NCBI RefSeq assembly: GCF_000265205.3
Contig: NC_018000.1
Location: 4,712,001-4,776,000 of the forward strand
Direction: 5' to 3'
DNA length: 64,000 bases
From: Sinorhizobium fredii USDA 257
GTDB taxonomy: Bacteria; Pseudomonadota; Alphaproteobacteria; Rhizobiales; Rhizobiaceae
Positions 1 to 8,758 of the stretch are shown here, one piece after another; position 1 is the stretch's first letter; each line of letters begins with the position of its first letter. The notes below the pieces were generated by a model. That model was given only the letters and a program-made list of their open reading frames with translations, did no database searches and was not told the DNA's origin. The translations under genes and the position numbers were made by a program.

Positions 1-700
1 AGGCCCAGCGCAGGCGTGACATCACGACATGCCGTGCCGACACCGGGAGCAGCGCTTGCACCTCGCCGGCTAGAGCGAAGGCGTTCTCGCGGGCCTTGTC
101 GAGGTTGCTGACACGGCCTGCGTCCATCGTCTGCAAGGTGCCGCCGCATTCGAAGATTTCACGATAGGCGGCGCGTTCGATGATCGGCGTATCGAGGACC
201 GAAACGCCGCGCGAAGCAAGCAAAGCCTTGATCGCCTGCAGCGCTCGCGTCGTCACCAGTGAGTTGACGCGCGTCAGGACCACCGAGTGATTGATGCGCA
301 CTCTTGCCTTCTGTTCGATCTGGCGAATGAGTTCCAGGATCTGGACCGCGCCGCGCGCGTCCATGGCACAGCCCTGAACCGGGATCAGCACCTGGTCGGA
401 AAGCCCGAGCGCCAGCGCAACGATCGCGTCCTTTGCGCCGGCAAGGTCGATCACGATGTAGTCGGCCTCGCCCTTGAGCTCGCGGATATGACAGGGAAGC
501 GACGCGGGCGTGATATGCGAGATCACCTCTAGATTGGCGATTTGGCCGGAAATCTCCGACCAGCTGGTGATCCACTTCTGCGGATCGGCATCCAGGATCA
601 CCACACGGTTGCCCTGACGGGCTAGTTCCGTCGCCAGGATCAGGGCAGCCGTCGTCTTGCCGGCGCCGCCCTTTGCGTTGGCCAAAGTAATGACCGCCAT
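1..700 (-). CDS. ParA-family ATPase (3' end outside window)
   Basis: Translating back from the ATG at 700 gives an open frame of 233 codons that runs off the left edge. The protein opens with a deviant Walker A motif, KGGAGKTT (residues 10-17), then the LDADPQ motif near residue 38 and a Walker B-like YIVIDLAG. This is the ParA/MinD/VirC1 type of P-loop ATPase that dimerises on ATP and partitions DNA or positions protein complexes. A GAGGTGG ribosome site lies just upstream of the ATG. No repB/repC or parB is visible nearby, so an orphan ParA or VirC1-like role is more likely than a replication operon. The family is clear; the cargo is unknown. Confidence 0.85.
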   Translation of the reverse strand, partial: MAVITLANAKGGAGKTTAALILATELARQGNRVVILDADPQKWITSWSEISGQIANLEVISHITPASLPCHIRELKGEADYIVIDLAGAKDAIVALALGLSDQVLIPVQGCAMDARGAVQILELIRQIEQKARVRINHSVVLTRVNSLVTTRALQAIKALLASRGVSVLDTPIIERAAYREIFECGGTLQTMDAGRVSNLDKARENAFALAGEVQALLPVSARHVVMSRLRWA

Positions 701-848
701 CTTACCACCTCGTTCTCTCAGTGCCCTGTCGCCTCGGCGTCGGGGCAGGTTCGATTAAGAGAACCTTTCAGAACATGGTTAACAAAATGGAAATTTTGGT
801 CGGCAAAGATTAACCGGTCAGCCCGGCGAGTGACCGCGTCCGCACAAA

Positions 849-880
849 AAAGCCCGGGAAATCAACGTCTCCCGGGCTTT
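849..880 (-). terminator. Rho-independent terminator after the Fe-alcohol dehydrogenase
   Basis: An 11-bp GC-rich stem (AAAGCCCGGGA / TCCCGGGCTTT) with a 10-nt loop is followed, in the minus direction, by a T-run. It sits about 20 bp past the stop codon at 902 and closes the minus-strand operon. The opposite side also carries T residues, so it could work in both directions. Confidence 0.85.
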
Positions 881-901
881 CGAAAAAATTAATGCGATGG
901 C

Positions 902-2047
902 TCAGATGCACTCCGCAAAGAGCGTCTTCGCCGCGTCCAGCGTCAGTTCAACCGGATTGGCGCCGGCCGTCGGATCAACGATCGCCATCTCGGCCATCTC
1001 GTCGACGCGCTCGGTGCCGACGCCGAGTGCCGCGAGCTTTTCGGGGACGCCGAGTTCCTCGCGCAGTTGCAGCACATAGTCGTAAAAGCCGTCGAACCCG
1101 CCGGCAATGCCGAGATAGGCCGCCGCACGGGCGATCTTCTCCTCGATCGCAGGGCGGTTGAAACGCAACACCGGCGGCATCACGACGGCATTGGTCATGC
1201 CGTGGTGGGTATTGTAGATCGCCCCGACCGGATGCGAGAGCGAATGGATCGCGCCGAGGCCCTTCTGGAAGGCGACGGCGCCCATCGCTGCCGCACTCAT
1301 CATATTGGCGCGCGCCTCGATGTCCGTGCCGTCCCTGTAGGCGCGCGGCAGGTATTCCTTGACGAGCCGCATGCCCTCGAGCGCGATGCCGGCCGACATC
1401 GGATGATAGAAGGGCGAGGAATAGGCCTCGAGGCAATGGGCAAAGGCATCCATGCCGGTGCCTGCGGTGATGACCTTCGGCATGCCGACCGTCAGCTCCG
1501 GGTCGCAGATCGTCACGGCCGGCAGGAATTTCGGGTGGAAGATCACCTTCTTCACGTGGCTCGCCGAATTGGTGATGACGCTGGCCCGTCCCACCTCGGA
1601 GCCGGTGCCGGCGGTCGTCGGCACGGCGACGATCGGCGCGATGCCCGCGACGCTGGCGCGCGTCCACCAGTCGCCGATGTCTTCGAAATCCCAGACGGGC
1701 CGCGTCTGGCCGGCCATGAAGGCGACGCATTTGCCGAGGTCGAGACCCGAGCCGCCGCCGAAGGCAACGACACCGTCATGACCACCATCCTTGAACGCCT
1801 TGATCCCGGCCTCGAGGTTGACGTCGTTCGGGTTCGGATCGACGTCAGCGAAGATGGCGCGCCCGACGCCGCCTGCTTCCAGGATATCCAGCGCATTCTG
1901 CGTGATCGCCATCGGCGCAAGCCCGCGGTCGGTGATCAGCAAGGGCTTCTGCATGCCGGCGGCCCTGCAGTGGTCGGCAAGCTCCTTGATGCGGCCGGCG
2001 CCGAACTTGATGGCGGTCGGGTAGCTCCAGTTGGCGGTGATCGTCAT
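902..2047 (-). CDS. Iron-containing alcohol dehydrogenase (group III)
   Basis: A 381-residue NAD(P)-dependent Fe-alcohol dehydrogenase. The dinucleotide motif GGGS lies at 97-100 and the family signature PTTAGTGSEV at 143-152. By comparison with FucO, the metal ligands are D200, H204, H268 and H282. The frame extends upstream, but the ATG at 2047 overlaps the TGA of the preceding aldehyde dehydrogenase (ATGA), which sets the start and implies translational coupling. As the last gene of a ligase/permease/aldehyde-dehydrogenase operon it probably oxidises the hydroxyl group of a glutamylated amino alcohol to an aldehyde. The family is certain; the substrate is inferred. Confidence 0.88.
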   Translation of the reverse strand: MTITANWSYPTAIKFGAGRIKELADHCRAAGMQKPLLITDRGLAPMAITQNALDILEAGGVGRAIFADVDPNPNDVNLEAGIKAFKDGGHDGVVAFGGGSGLDLGKCVAFMAGQTRPVWDFEDIGDWWTRASVAGIAPIVAVPTTAGTGSEVGRASVITNSASHVKKVIFHPKFLPAVTICDPELTVGMPKVITAGTGMDAFAHCLEAYSSPFYHPMSAGIALEGMRLVKEYLPRAYRDGTDIEARANMMSAAAMGAVAFQKGLGAIHSLSHPVGAIYNTHHGMTNAVVMPPVLRFNRPAIEEKIARAAAYLGIAGGFDGFYDYVLQLREELGVPEKLAALGVGTERVDEMAEMAIVDPTAGANPVELTLDAAKTLFAECI

Positions 2048-3429
2048 GCTGTGACTTTCTTCAGATGGTAGGATTTCGGACGGGTGAGATTGTGGAAGCC
2101 GAGGAGCGAGAGCGAGCCGCCGCGGCCCGTCTCCTTCACCCCGGTCCAGCAAAGCGCCGGGTCGAGATAGTCGGCGCGATTCATGAAGACCGTGCCGGTT
2201 TCGAGTTCGCGGCCGATCCGGGCGGCGCGCTCGGCATCCTTTGTCCAGAGCGAGACGGTGAGGCCGTATTGACTGTCATTCATCAGTTCAATCGCCTCGG
2301 CATCGCTTTTCACCTTCATGATGCCGACAGCGGGACCGAAGGTTTCCTCGCGCATGAATTCCATCGAGTGATCGACATCTACGAGAACCTGCGGCGCGAG
2401 ATAGGCACCGCCATCATCCTGCGGGAAGAGTTTCGGATCGATCAGCGCCTTGGCGCCCTTCGAAACCGCGTCGGCGATCTGGTTGCGCACGGTCGCGGCG
2501 AAACGCTTGTTCGCCATCGGGCCGAGAGTCGTTTCCGGGTCGAGCGGGTTGCCGAGCTTGTAATTGGAAACCCAGGCGACGGATTTCTCGACGAAGGCGT
2601 CGTAGAGCGACTCATGCACGTAGATGCGCTCGATGCCGCAGCAGCACTGGCCGGAATTGTAGGTGGCGCCGTCCATCAGCGTGTCGACGGCGGCATCGAG
2701 ATCGGCGTCCGCCATCACGTAGCCGGGATCCTTGCCGCCAAGCTCGAGGCCGAGGCCGGTAAAGGTGCCGGCCGCCGCGCGCTCGATCGAGCGCCCGCCT
2801 TCGACCGAGCCGGTGAAATTGATGAAGTCGAAGCTCCTCGCGGCAATCAGCGCCGCCGTCGTATCGTGGTCCAGGAAAAGGTTCTGGAAGACGTCCGCCG
2901 GCACGCCCGCCTCGACGAAGGCTCGCACCATGCGCTCGCCGACGAGGATCGTCTGGCTAGCATGCTTGAGGATCACCGTGTTGCCGGCCATCAGCGCCGG
3001 CGCGACCGTGTTGATCGCCGTCATATAGGGATAGTTCCAGGGCGCGATGACGAAGACGACGCCATGCGGCTCGCGCTCGATGCGCCGCTCGAAGCGGTCG
3101 CTCTCCTCGACGACAAGCGGCTTCAGCGCGTCGGCCGCGATCGAGGCCACATAGTTCGAGCGCTCGTTGAAGCCCTTGAACTCGCCGCCATAACGCACCG
3201 GCCGGCCCATCTGCCAGGCAAGTTCCGGCACCACCTCGTCGACCATCTCATTGAGCCGCGCGACGCCGGCGAGCACCAGTTTGACGCGCTCGTCGAGCGG
3301 CCGCTTTGCCCAGCTTTTCTGTGCAAGCCGCGCCTGCGCCACCGCCTGCTTGGCAAGCTCCAGAGGCATGGCCGCGCGTTCGGCATAGACCTCGCCATTG
3401 ACTGGCGAAATGCATCTGATCATCGTCAT
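2044..3429 (-). CDS. NAD(P)-dependent aldehyde dehydrogenase
   Basis: A 461-residue ALDH-superfamily enzyme. Landmarks are the APWNYP cofactor motif (N132), K155, FTGSVEGG near 205-212, the general base E229 in LELGGKD and the nucleophile C263 in the run GQCCCG. EETFGPAVG follows in the C-terminal part. The frame runs further upstream through a repeat, but homology begins at the ATG at 3429, which has an AGGAAAA ribosome site. It would oxidise an aldehyde to an acid, most likely the product of the overlapping alcohol dehydrogenase or of an amine-oxidation step. It resembles PuuC/SSADH enzymes; the exact substrate cannot be read from sequence. Confidence 0.88.
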   Translation of the reverse strand: MTMIRCISPVNGEVYAERAAMPLELAKQAVAQARLAQKSWAKRPLDERVKLVLAGVARLNEMVDEVVPELAWQMGRPVRYGGEFKGFNERSNYVASIAADALKPLVVEESDRFERRIEREPHGVVFVIAPWNYPYMTAINTVAPALMAGNTVILKHASQTILVGERMVRAFVEAGVPADVFQNLFLDHDTTAALIAARSFDFINFTGSVEGGRSIERAAAGTFTGLGLELGGKDPGYVMADADLDAAVDTLMDGATYNSGQCCCGIERIYVHESLYDAFVEKSVAWVSNYKLGNPLDPETTLGPMANKRFAATVRNQIADAVSKGAKALIDPKLFPQDDGGAYLAPQVLVDVDHSMEFMREETFGPAVGIMKVKSDAEAIELMNDSQYGLTVSLWTKDAERAARIGRELETGTVFMNRADYLDPALCWTGVKETGRGGSLSLLGFHNLTRPKSYHLKKVTA

Positions 3430-3470
3430 GATCGTTTTCCTGTTTCTGCTTTCAATTAAACCTTCACCTT

Positions 3471-3621
3471 CCCCTCCCCAACCCCTCCCCACAAGGGGGA
3501 GGGACTTACGGGCGGCATCGCCTCGCCGAACGCAACGTTTCCACAGTTGGCGGCGGCTCGGGCCAGCGAAGACGGGGCGGCAACGGGAGCCCCTCCCCCT
3601 TGTGGGGGGGGTGGGGAGAGG
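3471..3621. repeat. Intergenic GC-rich inverted repeat (mosaic element)
   Basis: Two inversely related arms, about 3471-3503 (CCCCTCCCCA..AAGGGGGAGGG) and 3590-3621 (CCCCTCCCCCTTGTGGGG..), flank a spacer of about 85 bp in the gap between the ligase and the aldehyde dehydrogenase. Related arms recur at 16110-16310 and 33285-33370. This is a rhizobial-type interspersed palindromic element with no coding content; it may form a hairpin in the operon mRNA. Confidence 0.7.
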
Positions 3622-3628
3622 TCGTGCC

Positions 3629-4993
3629 CTATGCTCGTTCGAACCCCCGCGCCACCTCCCAATCGGTGACGCGCCGGTCGTATTCCTCCTGCTCCCACCG
3701 GGCGGCGCGAGTATAGTGGTCGATGACCTCTTCGCCGAACGCCTCACGCAACATCTTGGACTCCGTCAGGGCGTCGGTTGCCGCCCTGAGCGTATGCGGA
3801 ATTTCGCGCACGTCCTTGCCGTGATAGGCATCGCCGACGAAGGGCGCTTCGAGCTCCAGCTTGTTCTCGATGCCGGAAATGCCGGCCGCGATCAAAGCAG
3901 CGAAGGCGAGATAGGGGTTAAGGTCGGACCCGCCGACTCGGCATTCGATGCGGATCGCCTTGGTTTCGTCGCCGCAAAGGCGATAGCCGGCGGTGCGGTT
4001 GTCCTTGCTCCAGATCGCTTTCGTCGGCGCAAATGTCCCGGCCATGAAGCGCTTGTAGGAATTGATGTAAGGCGCCAGGAAATAGGTGATCTCGCTCGCA
4101 TGGGCGAGCAATCCGGCCACGTAGTGCCGCATCAGCTCGGACATGCCGTAACGCCCTTCCTTGTCGTAGAATAGCGGCGTCTTGCCGTCGAGGCTCCACA
4201 GAGATTGGTGGACGTGCGACGAGGACCCCGCGGCGGAATAGTTCCATTTGGCGAGGAAGGTGATCGCCTTGCCGCGCGACCAGGCAATCTCCTTGCAGCC
4301 ATTCTTGATGATGGCGTGACGGTCGGCCATCGTCAGCGCGTCAGAGTAGCGGACGTTGATCTCCTCCTGGCCGGCGGAGGCTTCCCCCTTGGAATTCTCG
4401 ACCGGAATGTCCGCACCCTGGAGGCCGTTGCGGATCGCCCGCATCACGTCTTCTTCCTTGGTGGTCTGGAAGATGTGATAGTCCTCGTTGTAGCCGCTGG
4501 CGAGCTGCAGGTCGCGGTAGCCGGACAGGCGCGCATCTTCGTAGGACTGATCGAACAGGAAGAATTCGAGCTCACTCGCCATGAAGGCTTTGAGGCCCAT
4601 GGCCTCGAGCCGCGCGATCTGCTTCTTGAGGATGGCACGCGGCGAATGCGGCACCTCCTCATGGGTATGGTGATCGAGAACGTCGCAGAGGACCAGCGCC
4701 GTGCCCTCGAGCCAGGGAATGCGCCGAAGCGTCCCAAGATCCGGCTTCATCGTGTAGTCGCCGTAGCCCTTCTCCCAGCTCGTCGCCTTGTAGCCGGGCA
4801 CGGTCTCCATCTCCATGTCGGTCGCCAGCAGATAGTTGCAGCTATGCGTTTCCTTCCAGGCGCTGTCGACGAAATATTGCGCGTGAAAGCGCTTGCCCAT
4901 CAGGCGGCCCTGCATGTCCACCTGGCAGGCGAGCACCGTATCGATGCGGCCGGCGGCGACATCTTCCTTCAGTTCCTCGAACGAGTAGCTCAT
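3629..4993 (-). CDS. Glutamine synthetase-like gamma-glutamyl-amine ligase (PuuA/GlnA4 type)
   Basis: A 454-residue GS-fold ligase. It carries a SSSHVHQS substrate loop, the ATP/glutamate-site stretch PYINSYKRF, NRTAGYR, and IECRVGGSDLNPY near the C-terminus. It lacks the adenylylation-loop context of GlnA and matches gamma-glutamylpolyamine or gamma-glutamylethanolamide synthetases, which use ATP to join glutamate to an amine. The start at 4993 (MSYSFEELKE) is where homology begins; upstream in-frame sequence is intercistronic. The neighbours supply uptake (APC permease) and oxidation steps (ALDH, ADH), fitting a glutamylated-amine catabolic route. Class confident, amine unknown. Confidence 0.88.
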   Translation of the reverse strand: MSYSFEELKEDVAAGRIDTVLACQVDMQGRLMGKRFHAQYFVDSAWKETHSCNYLLATDMEMETVPGYKATSWEKGYGDYTMKPDLGTLRRIPWLEGTALVLCDVLDHHTHEEVPHSPRAILKKQIARLEAMGLKAFMASELEFFLFDQSYEDARLSGYRDLQLASGYNEDYHIFQTTKEEDVMRAIRNGLQGADIPVENSKGEASAGQEEINVRYSDALTMADRHAIIKNGCKEIAWSRGKAITFLAKWNYSAAGSSSHVHQSLWSLDGKTPLFYDKEGRYGMSELMRHYVAGLLAHASEITYFLAPYINSYKRFMAGTFAPTKAIWSKDNRTAGYRLCGDETKAIRIECRVGGSDLNPYLAFAALIAAGISGIENKLELEAPFVGDAYHGKDVREIPHTLRAATDALTESKMLREAFGEEVIDHYTRAARWEQEEYDRRVTDWEVARGFERA

Positions 4994-5046
4994 GAAAGTC
5001 AAATCCCATGTTTCGGCGCGGCCGTTCCCGTAGCCGCCAATACGAA

Positions 5047-5072
5047 GCGGAGACCGCAAGTGCGATCTCCGC
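5047..5072. other. Intercistronic hairpin between permease and ligase
   Basis: An imperfect inverted repeat (GCGGAGACCGC / GCGATCTCCGC, 4-nt loop) lies between the permease stop and the ligase start. It has no T-run in the direction of transcription, so an mRNA-processing or stability element is more likely than a terminator. The opposite strand shows CCTCTTTTT after the stem. Confidence 0.5.
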
Positions 5073-5087
5073 CCTCTTTTTGTCTTC

Positions 5088-6635
5088 TTAGACTTCGCCG
5101 ACGGCCTTTTCGGCCGCAGCGATCTCGGCCTGGCGGCGCGCGACCTCATCGCCGATCGGCGGCCCGCGGAAGCGGCGGTTCTCGAAGCCGAACCAGATGA
5201 TGCCGGTGACGACGAGGAAGCCGACGGTGATGTAGAGCGCCCAGTCATTCGGCGGCTGAATGCCGAGCACGAAGATCAGCACCATCGCGATGATCGACAG
5301 GATCGCAAACAGCTTGAACATTCCTTCGCCGAGGTTCCAGGGCCCCATCTTGTCCCATTTCGACGTTCCCCAGGCGAAAAGGCCGAGCGTGATCGGGATC
5401 GCGAAGGAGAAGAACAGGAAGATGACCGTGCACGAGACGACGATCGTATAGACCGGCGTTTCGCCGATCGAGACGAGCGACGAGCCCCAGACGAACAGCA
5501 CTGCGAGGATCGAGCCCGTCCAGATCGCCGCAACGGGCGTGCGATAGGTGGGGCTTACCTTCGAAAGAGCCTTGGAGGCCGGCAGACCGCCATCGCGCGA
5601 GAAGGCGAAGATCATGCGCGAGACCGAAGTGACCGTTGCCAGGCCGCACAGCCACTGGCTGACGAAGATGGCGAGATAGAGTATGTCCTTGATGACCGGG
5701 TGGACCTGTGCGTCCATCGCCCAGAAGAAGACGTTCCAGCCCTGCTTGGCAGCCTCGTCCATGTTCGGGATCATCAGCACGAAGGCGCACAGCATGATGT
5801 AGCCGAAGAGCGCCGACCAGAGCACCGAGGAGACCATGCCGCGCGGCACCGATTCGGCCGCCTTGACCGTTTCTTCCGATGTATGCGCCGAAGCGTCATA
5901 GCCGGTGATCGTGTAGATCGGCAGCAGCAGGCCGAGCAGGAAGACCCAGGTTCCGGAAGTCTGCGGCCAGACATTGCCGCCTGCTTCGCCGGAATAGTTC
6001 GCGAAGGTGAAGAGCCTGCCGATCTCGTAAGAGTCGGCTGCTGCAAGGCAGGCAATCGCCAGCAGGATCGCGGTCGCGAAGATCAGATAACCCGAGAAGT
6101 CGGTGAGCTTCGCCGTCAGCCCGATTCCCATATGGTTCACCAGCGCCTGCGCGCCGGTGATGATGGCCAGGAATACGATGCGCGTGGTCGTCGAGTCCTC
6201 CAGTCCCAGATAGGGCGTGCCGAACGAACCCATGAAGAAATAATAGGTACCGACATTGATGGCGCCGAGAACCGTGACCAGCCCGAGGAGGTTGAACCAC
6301 GCCGTCACCCAGCCGGTAAAACGGTTCCCGAGGATCGAGCCCCAGTGATAGAGGCCGCCGGCCGTCGGATAGGCGGAGCTGATCTGCGCCATGGCAACCG
6401 CGAAGACGAGCGAGATGAAGCATCCAAGCGGCCAGCCTATGCCGATTGCCGCTCCGCCCGCACCGGCGGTCGCCTGCGCCAGCGAGTTGATGCCGCCTGA
6501 TAGGATACAAATGATTGAGAAGGATACGGCGAAATTCGAGAACTGGCTCATTCGCCGCTCGAGTTCCTGGGCATAGCCCATCGAATGCAGGACTTGCAGA
6601 TCCTGCTTCTTATCGGTTTCGGTGTAGTCTGACAT
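5088..6635 (-). CDS. APC-superfamily amino acid/amine permease
   Basis: About 515 residues with roughly 12 hydrophobic segments and APC landmarks: an N-terminal helix with SFSIICILSGGINSL and SSAYPTAGGLYHWG, characteristic of the bacterial GABA/choline-type subfamily. It should be a secondary transporter in the inner membrane bringing in an amine or amino acid for the following ligase. Two starts are possible. The one at 6635 (MSDYTETDKK, AGGGGAAAG ribosome site) matches family N-termini. The one at 6683 has a stronger AGGAGGTGAC sequence but tight spacing and adds 16 residues unlike the family. It is the second gene of the minus-strand operon. Confidence 0.88.
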   Translation of the reverse strand: MSDYTETDKKQDLQVLHSMGYAQELERRMSQFSNFAVSFSIICILSGGINSLAQATAGAGGAAIGIGWPLGCFISLVFAVAMAQISSAYPTAGGLYHWGSILGNRFTGWVTAWFNLLGLVTVLGAINVGTYYFFMGSFGTPYLGLEDSTTTRIVFLAIITGAQALVNHMGIGLTAKLTDFSGYLIFATAILLAIACLAAADSYEIGRLFTFANYSGEAGGNVWPQTSGTWVFLLGLLLPIYTITGYDASAHTSEETVKAAESVPRGMVSSVLWSALFGYIMLCAFVLMIPNMDEAAKQGWNVFFWAMDAQVHPVIKDILYLAIFVSQWLCGLATVTSVSRMIFAFSRDGGLPASKALSKVSPTYRTPVAAIWTGSILAVLFVWGSSLVSIGETPVYTIVVSCTVIFLFFSFAIPITLGLFAWGTSKWDKMGPWNLGEGMFKLFAILSIIAMVLIFVLGIQPPNDWALYITVGFLVVTGIIWFGFENRRFRGPPIGDEVARRQAEIAAAEKAVGEV

Positions 6636-6742
6636 CTCTTTCCCCTGTTTCTCCTGACCCGGCGCGCCATTGCGAAAGGTCATGTCACCTCCTGTTCCGG
6701 CACAGGAACAGGACCGCGGCTTTGCCGCTCCCCTGGGTCTTT

Positions 6743-7516
6743 TTATCTTTTCGGAAGGGCGGCCACGCTTCTGGCGAACAGCCCTTCCAGATAATCGGCC
6801 ATGACCCTTTGGCCGATCTCGTTGCGAATGAGATCGTTTCTGATCTCGATCATCACGTTCGGCAGCCCATAACGGACGCCGTATTCTATCAAGCTATGCG
6901 TTACCCCGTCTGTCGGCCCATAGGGCTCATTGCGACGGATGTCGTATGCAACCTGCCCCGCCGTCGCGGCCGCCAGCATGCGATCGGCGAGCCGACTGTC
7001 GGCGTCGTGGAGGATGCCGAGCTCGACGTTGCGCGGCTTGCCGAAATAGACCGGCGTGAAGCTGTGCATGGTGACGAGGATGGGAAGCCTGCCGGCCGCC
7101 TTGCGGCCGACGACGAACTCGGACACCGCATCGTGGAACGGCAGGTATATCTCGTCGATCCGCGCCTGGCGCTCCGCCGCCGACATCGATCGGTTCCCCG
7201 GCACCTCGTAGACCTCGCTGACGACCGGTGTTGCAGCGTCGGAATCCGGAGGCCGATTGCAGTCATAGACGAGGCGCGAAAAACGCTGATGAATGAGCGT
7301 GCCGTCCACTTTCCCGGCAAGCAGCCTCGAAACCGCCAGCGCACCCGGGTCCCAGGCGATGTGGCTTTCAAGCGCCTCCTTGGAAAGCCCAAGCGTTCCG
7401 AGGCGCTCGGGCAGACGGCTGGACGCATGCTCGCAGACGAAGAGGAAATCTCCTTTCGCATCGGCATTCTCAATGGCGACCGGCTCGCCTTCTGCCTGCG
7501 TCAAAAGCCCCGTCAA
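6743..7516 (-). CDS. N-formylglutamate amidohydrolase-family protein (TTG start)
   Basis: 257 residues of the N-formylglutamate amidohydrolase (HutG-like) family, with FVCEHASSRLPE near residue 25, DPGALAVSR, IHQRFSRLVYDCNR and VTMHSFTPVYFG, which supply Zn and substrate residues. No ATG or GTG exists near the homology start; the codon at 7516 is TTG, with GGGGAG about 7 nt upstream. No hut genes are adjacent. Being first in an operon with a gamma-glutamyl ligase, it may hydrolyse an N-glutamyl intermediate to glutamate plus acid rather than formylglutamate; that role is an inference. An RpiR regulator is divergent from it. Confidence 0.82.
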   Translation of the reverse strand: MTGLLTQAEGEPVAIENADAKGDFLFVCEHASSRLPERLGTLGLSKEALESHIAWDPGALAVSRLLAGKVDGTLIHQRFSRLVYDCNRPPDSDAATPVVSEVYEVPGNRSMSAAERQARIDEIYLPFHDAVSEFVVGRKAAGRLPILVTMHSFTPVYFGKPRNVELGILHDADSRLADRMLAAATAGQVAYDIRRNEPYGPTDGVTHSLIEYGVRYGLPNVMIEIRNDLIRNEIGQRVMADYLEGLFARSVAALPKR

Positions 7517-7588
7517 AACCGGCTCCCCATTGCCTCGTCAGACGATGTTGATGAAAAGAATTCTTCACGAATCAGCGAGTGTCAATAA

Positions 7589-7614
7589 AAATCTGAAACG
7601 ATCTCTTCAGATTT
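7589..7614. promoter_or_regulatory. Palindromic operator in the divergent promoter (RpiR candidate)
   Basis: A perfect 9-bp inverted repeat AAATCTGAA / TTCAGATTT with an 8-bp spacer lies between the divergent hydrolase/permease/ligase operon and the RpiR gene, 25 bp before the latter's ATG. MurR/RpiR proteins commonly bind such two-turn palindromes, so autoregulation plus control of the operon is the simplest reading. Confidence 0.6.
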
Positions 7615-7638
7615 CCATTGACTCCAATTGGGGCCGCG

Positions 7639-8565
7639 ATGTTTAATTTCCTTCAAGCTGGCAAAGACCGGCTGAGGGGCATGACATTGAACGGCAACAC
7701 GGCATCCATGACGGTGTTGGATGTGATCAACGCACATTTCGCGGTGCTGACGCGCGCCGAGAAGCGTTTGGCGGAGACACTTCTCGACAACTATCCGGTC
7801 TCCGGTCTCGGCTCGATCACCACGGTCGCCGAGAACGCCGGCGTTTCGACGCCAACGGTGGCACGCATGGTGCAGAAGCTCGGTTTCCGCGGCTTTCCCG
7901 ATTTCCAGTCGAGGCTGCACCAGGAATTGGAGGCGACGATCTCCAATCCGATCGCCAAGCACGATCGCTGGGCGGCAAGCGCACCGGGCACCCACATCCT
8001 CAACCGCTTCGCCGATGCCATCATGGGCAACATGCGCCAGACGCTATCGCAGATCGAGCCCGTCGAATTCGATCAGGCGGCGGCCCTCGTCGCCGACCGT
8101 AAGCGAAATGTCTATCTCGTCGGCGGCCGTATCACCCGCTCGATGGGCGATTATCTCTTCACCCATCTCCAGGTCATCCGCACCGGCGTCACGCAGATTG
8201 CCGCCAATCCGAGCTCGTGGCCGCACTACGTTCTCGACATGAAACAGGGCGACGTCCTGATCCTGTTCGATATCCGTCGCTACGAACAGGAAATGGAGAC
8301 CCTCGCCCGCTCGGCCCGCAACCGGGGCGTCGAGATCATCCTCTTCACCGACCAATGGGGTTCGCCAATCGCCAAGTCCGCCTCCAAGGTTTTCCGCGCC
8401 CAGATCGAGGTGCCCTCGGCCTGGGACAGCTCGGTCATGCTGCTGTTTCTCGTCGAGACGCTGATCGAGGCGGTGCAGAGCTCGAATTGGGACGAGACGA
8501 GGGATCGAATGAAGACGCTCGAGGGCCTCTTCGATTCGACACGCATCTTTCGCAAGCCAGGCTAG
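7639..8565 (+). CDS. MurR/RpiR-family transcriptional regulator
   Basis: 308 residues. An N-terminal HTH_6 domain (LTRAEKRLAETLLDNYPVS, then ITTVAENAGVSTPTVARMVQKLGFRGFPDFQ) precedes a C-terminal SIS sugar-phosphate-type fold (YLVGGRITRSMGDYLFTHL, VLILFDIRRYEQEM). The ATG at 7639 has GGGG 5 nt upstream; an in-frame TTG at 7618 and an ATG at 7681 are alternatives. It is transcribed divergently from the glutamyl-ligase operon and a 26-bp palindrome lies between. Similar SIS regulators respond to metabolites of the pathway next door, so it likely controls that operon. Confidence 0.88.
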   Translation: MFNFLQAGKDRLRGMTLNGNTASMTVLDVINAHFAVLTRAEKRLAETLLDNYPVSGLGSITTVAENAGVSTPTVARMVQKLGFRGFPDFQSRLHQELEATISNPIAKHDRWAASAPGTHILNRFADAIMGNMRQTLSQIEPVEFDQAAALVADRKRNVYLVGGRITRSMGDYLFTHLQVIRTGVTQIAANPSSWPHYVLDMKQGDVLILFDIRRYEQEMETLARSARNRGVEIILFTDQWGSPIAKSASKVFRAQIEVPSAWDSSVMLLFLVETLIEAVQSSNWDETRDRMKTLEGLFDSTRIFRKPG

Positions 8566-8758
8566 GAGGTACCGGTCGCAGACTGAATGTCCGGATGAAG
8601 GATTGAAGGTGCAAGGCGCGCCGCGCACCCCTTGGAACGCAAGCCCGGCCAAAGCGGCGTTCTCGCCGCAAACGGGAAAAAGGCCTGTCACACAAGTTTC
8701 ATCGCGCCACTTTAACAGCATCGCCGAAGTTGACTGAAAACCGATAAGGAGAACACCA

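Noticed and set aside
1..700. A repABC plasmid replication locus
   Set aside because: Only a ParA-like gene is seen; no repB, repC or parS-like sequences follow, and the neighbouring gene is metabolic.
3471..3621. A CRISPR array, because of repeated C/G-rich blocks
   Set aside because: Only two inverted arms and no regular direct repeats or spacers; it is an interspersed palindrome.
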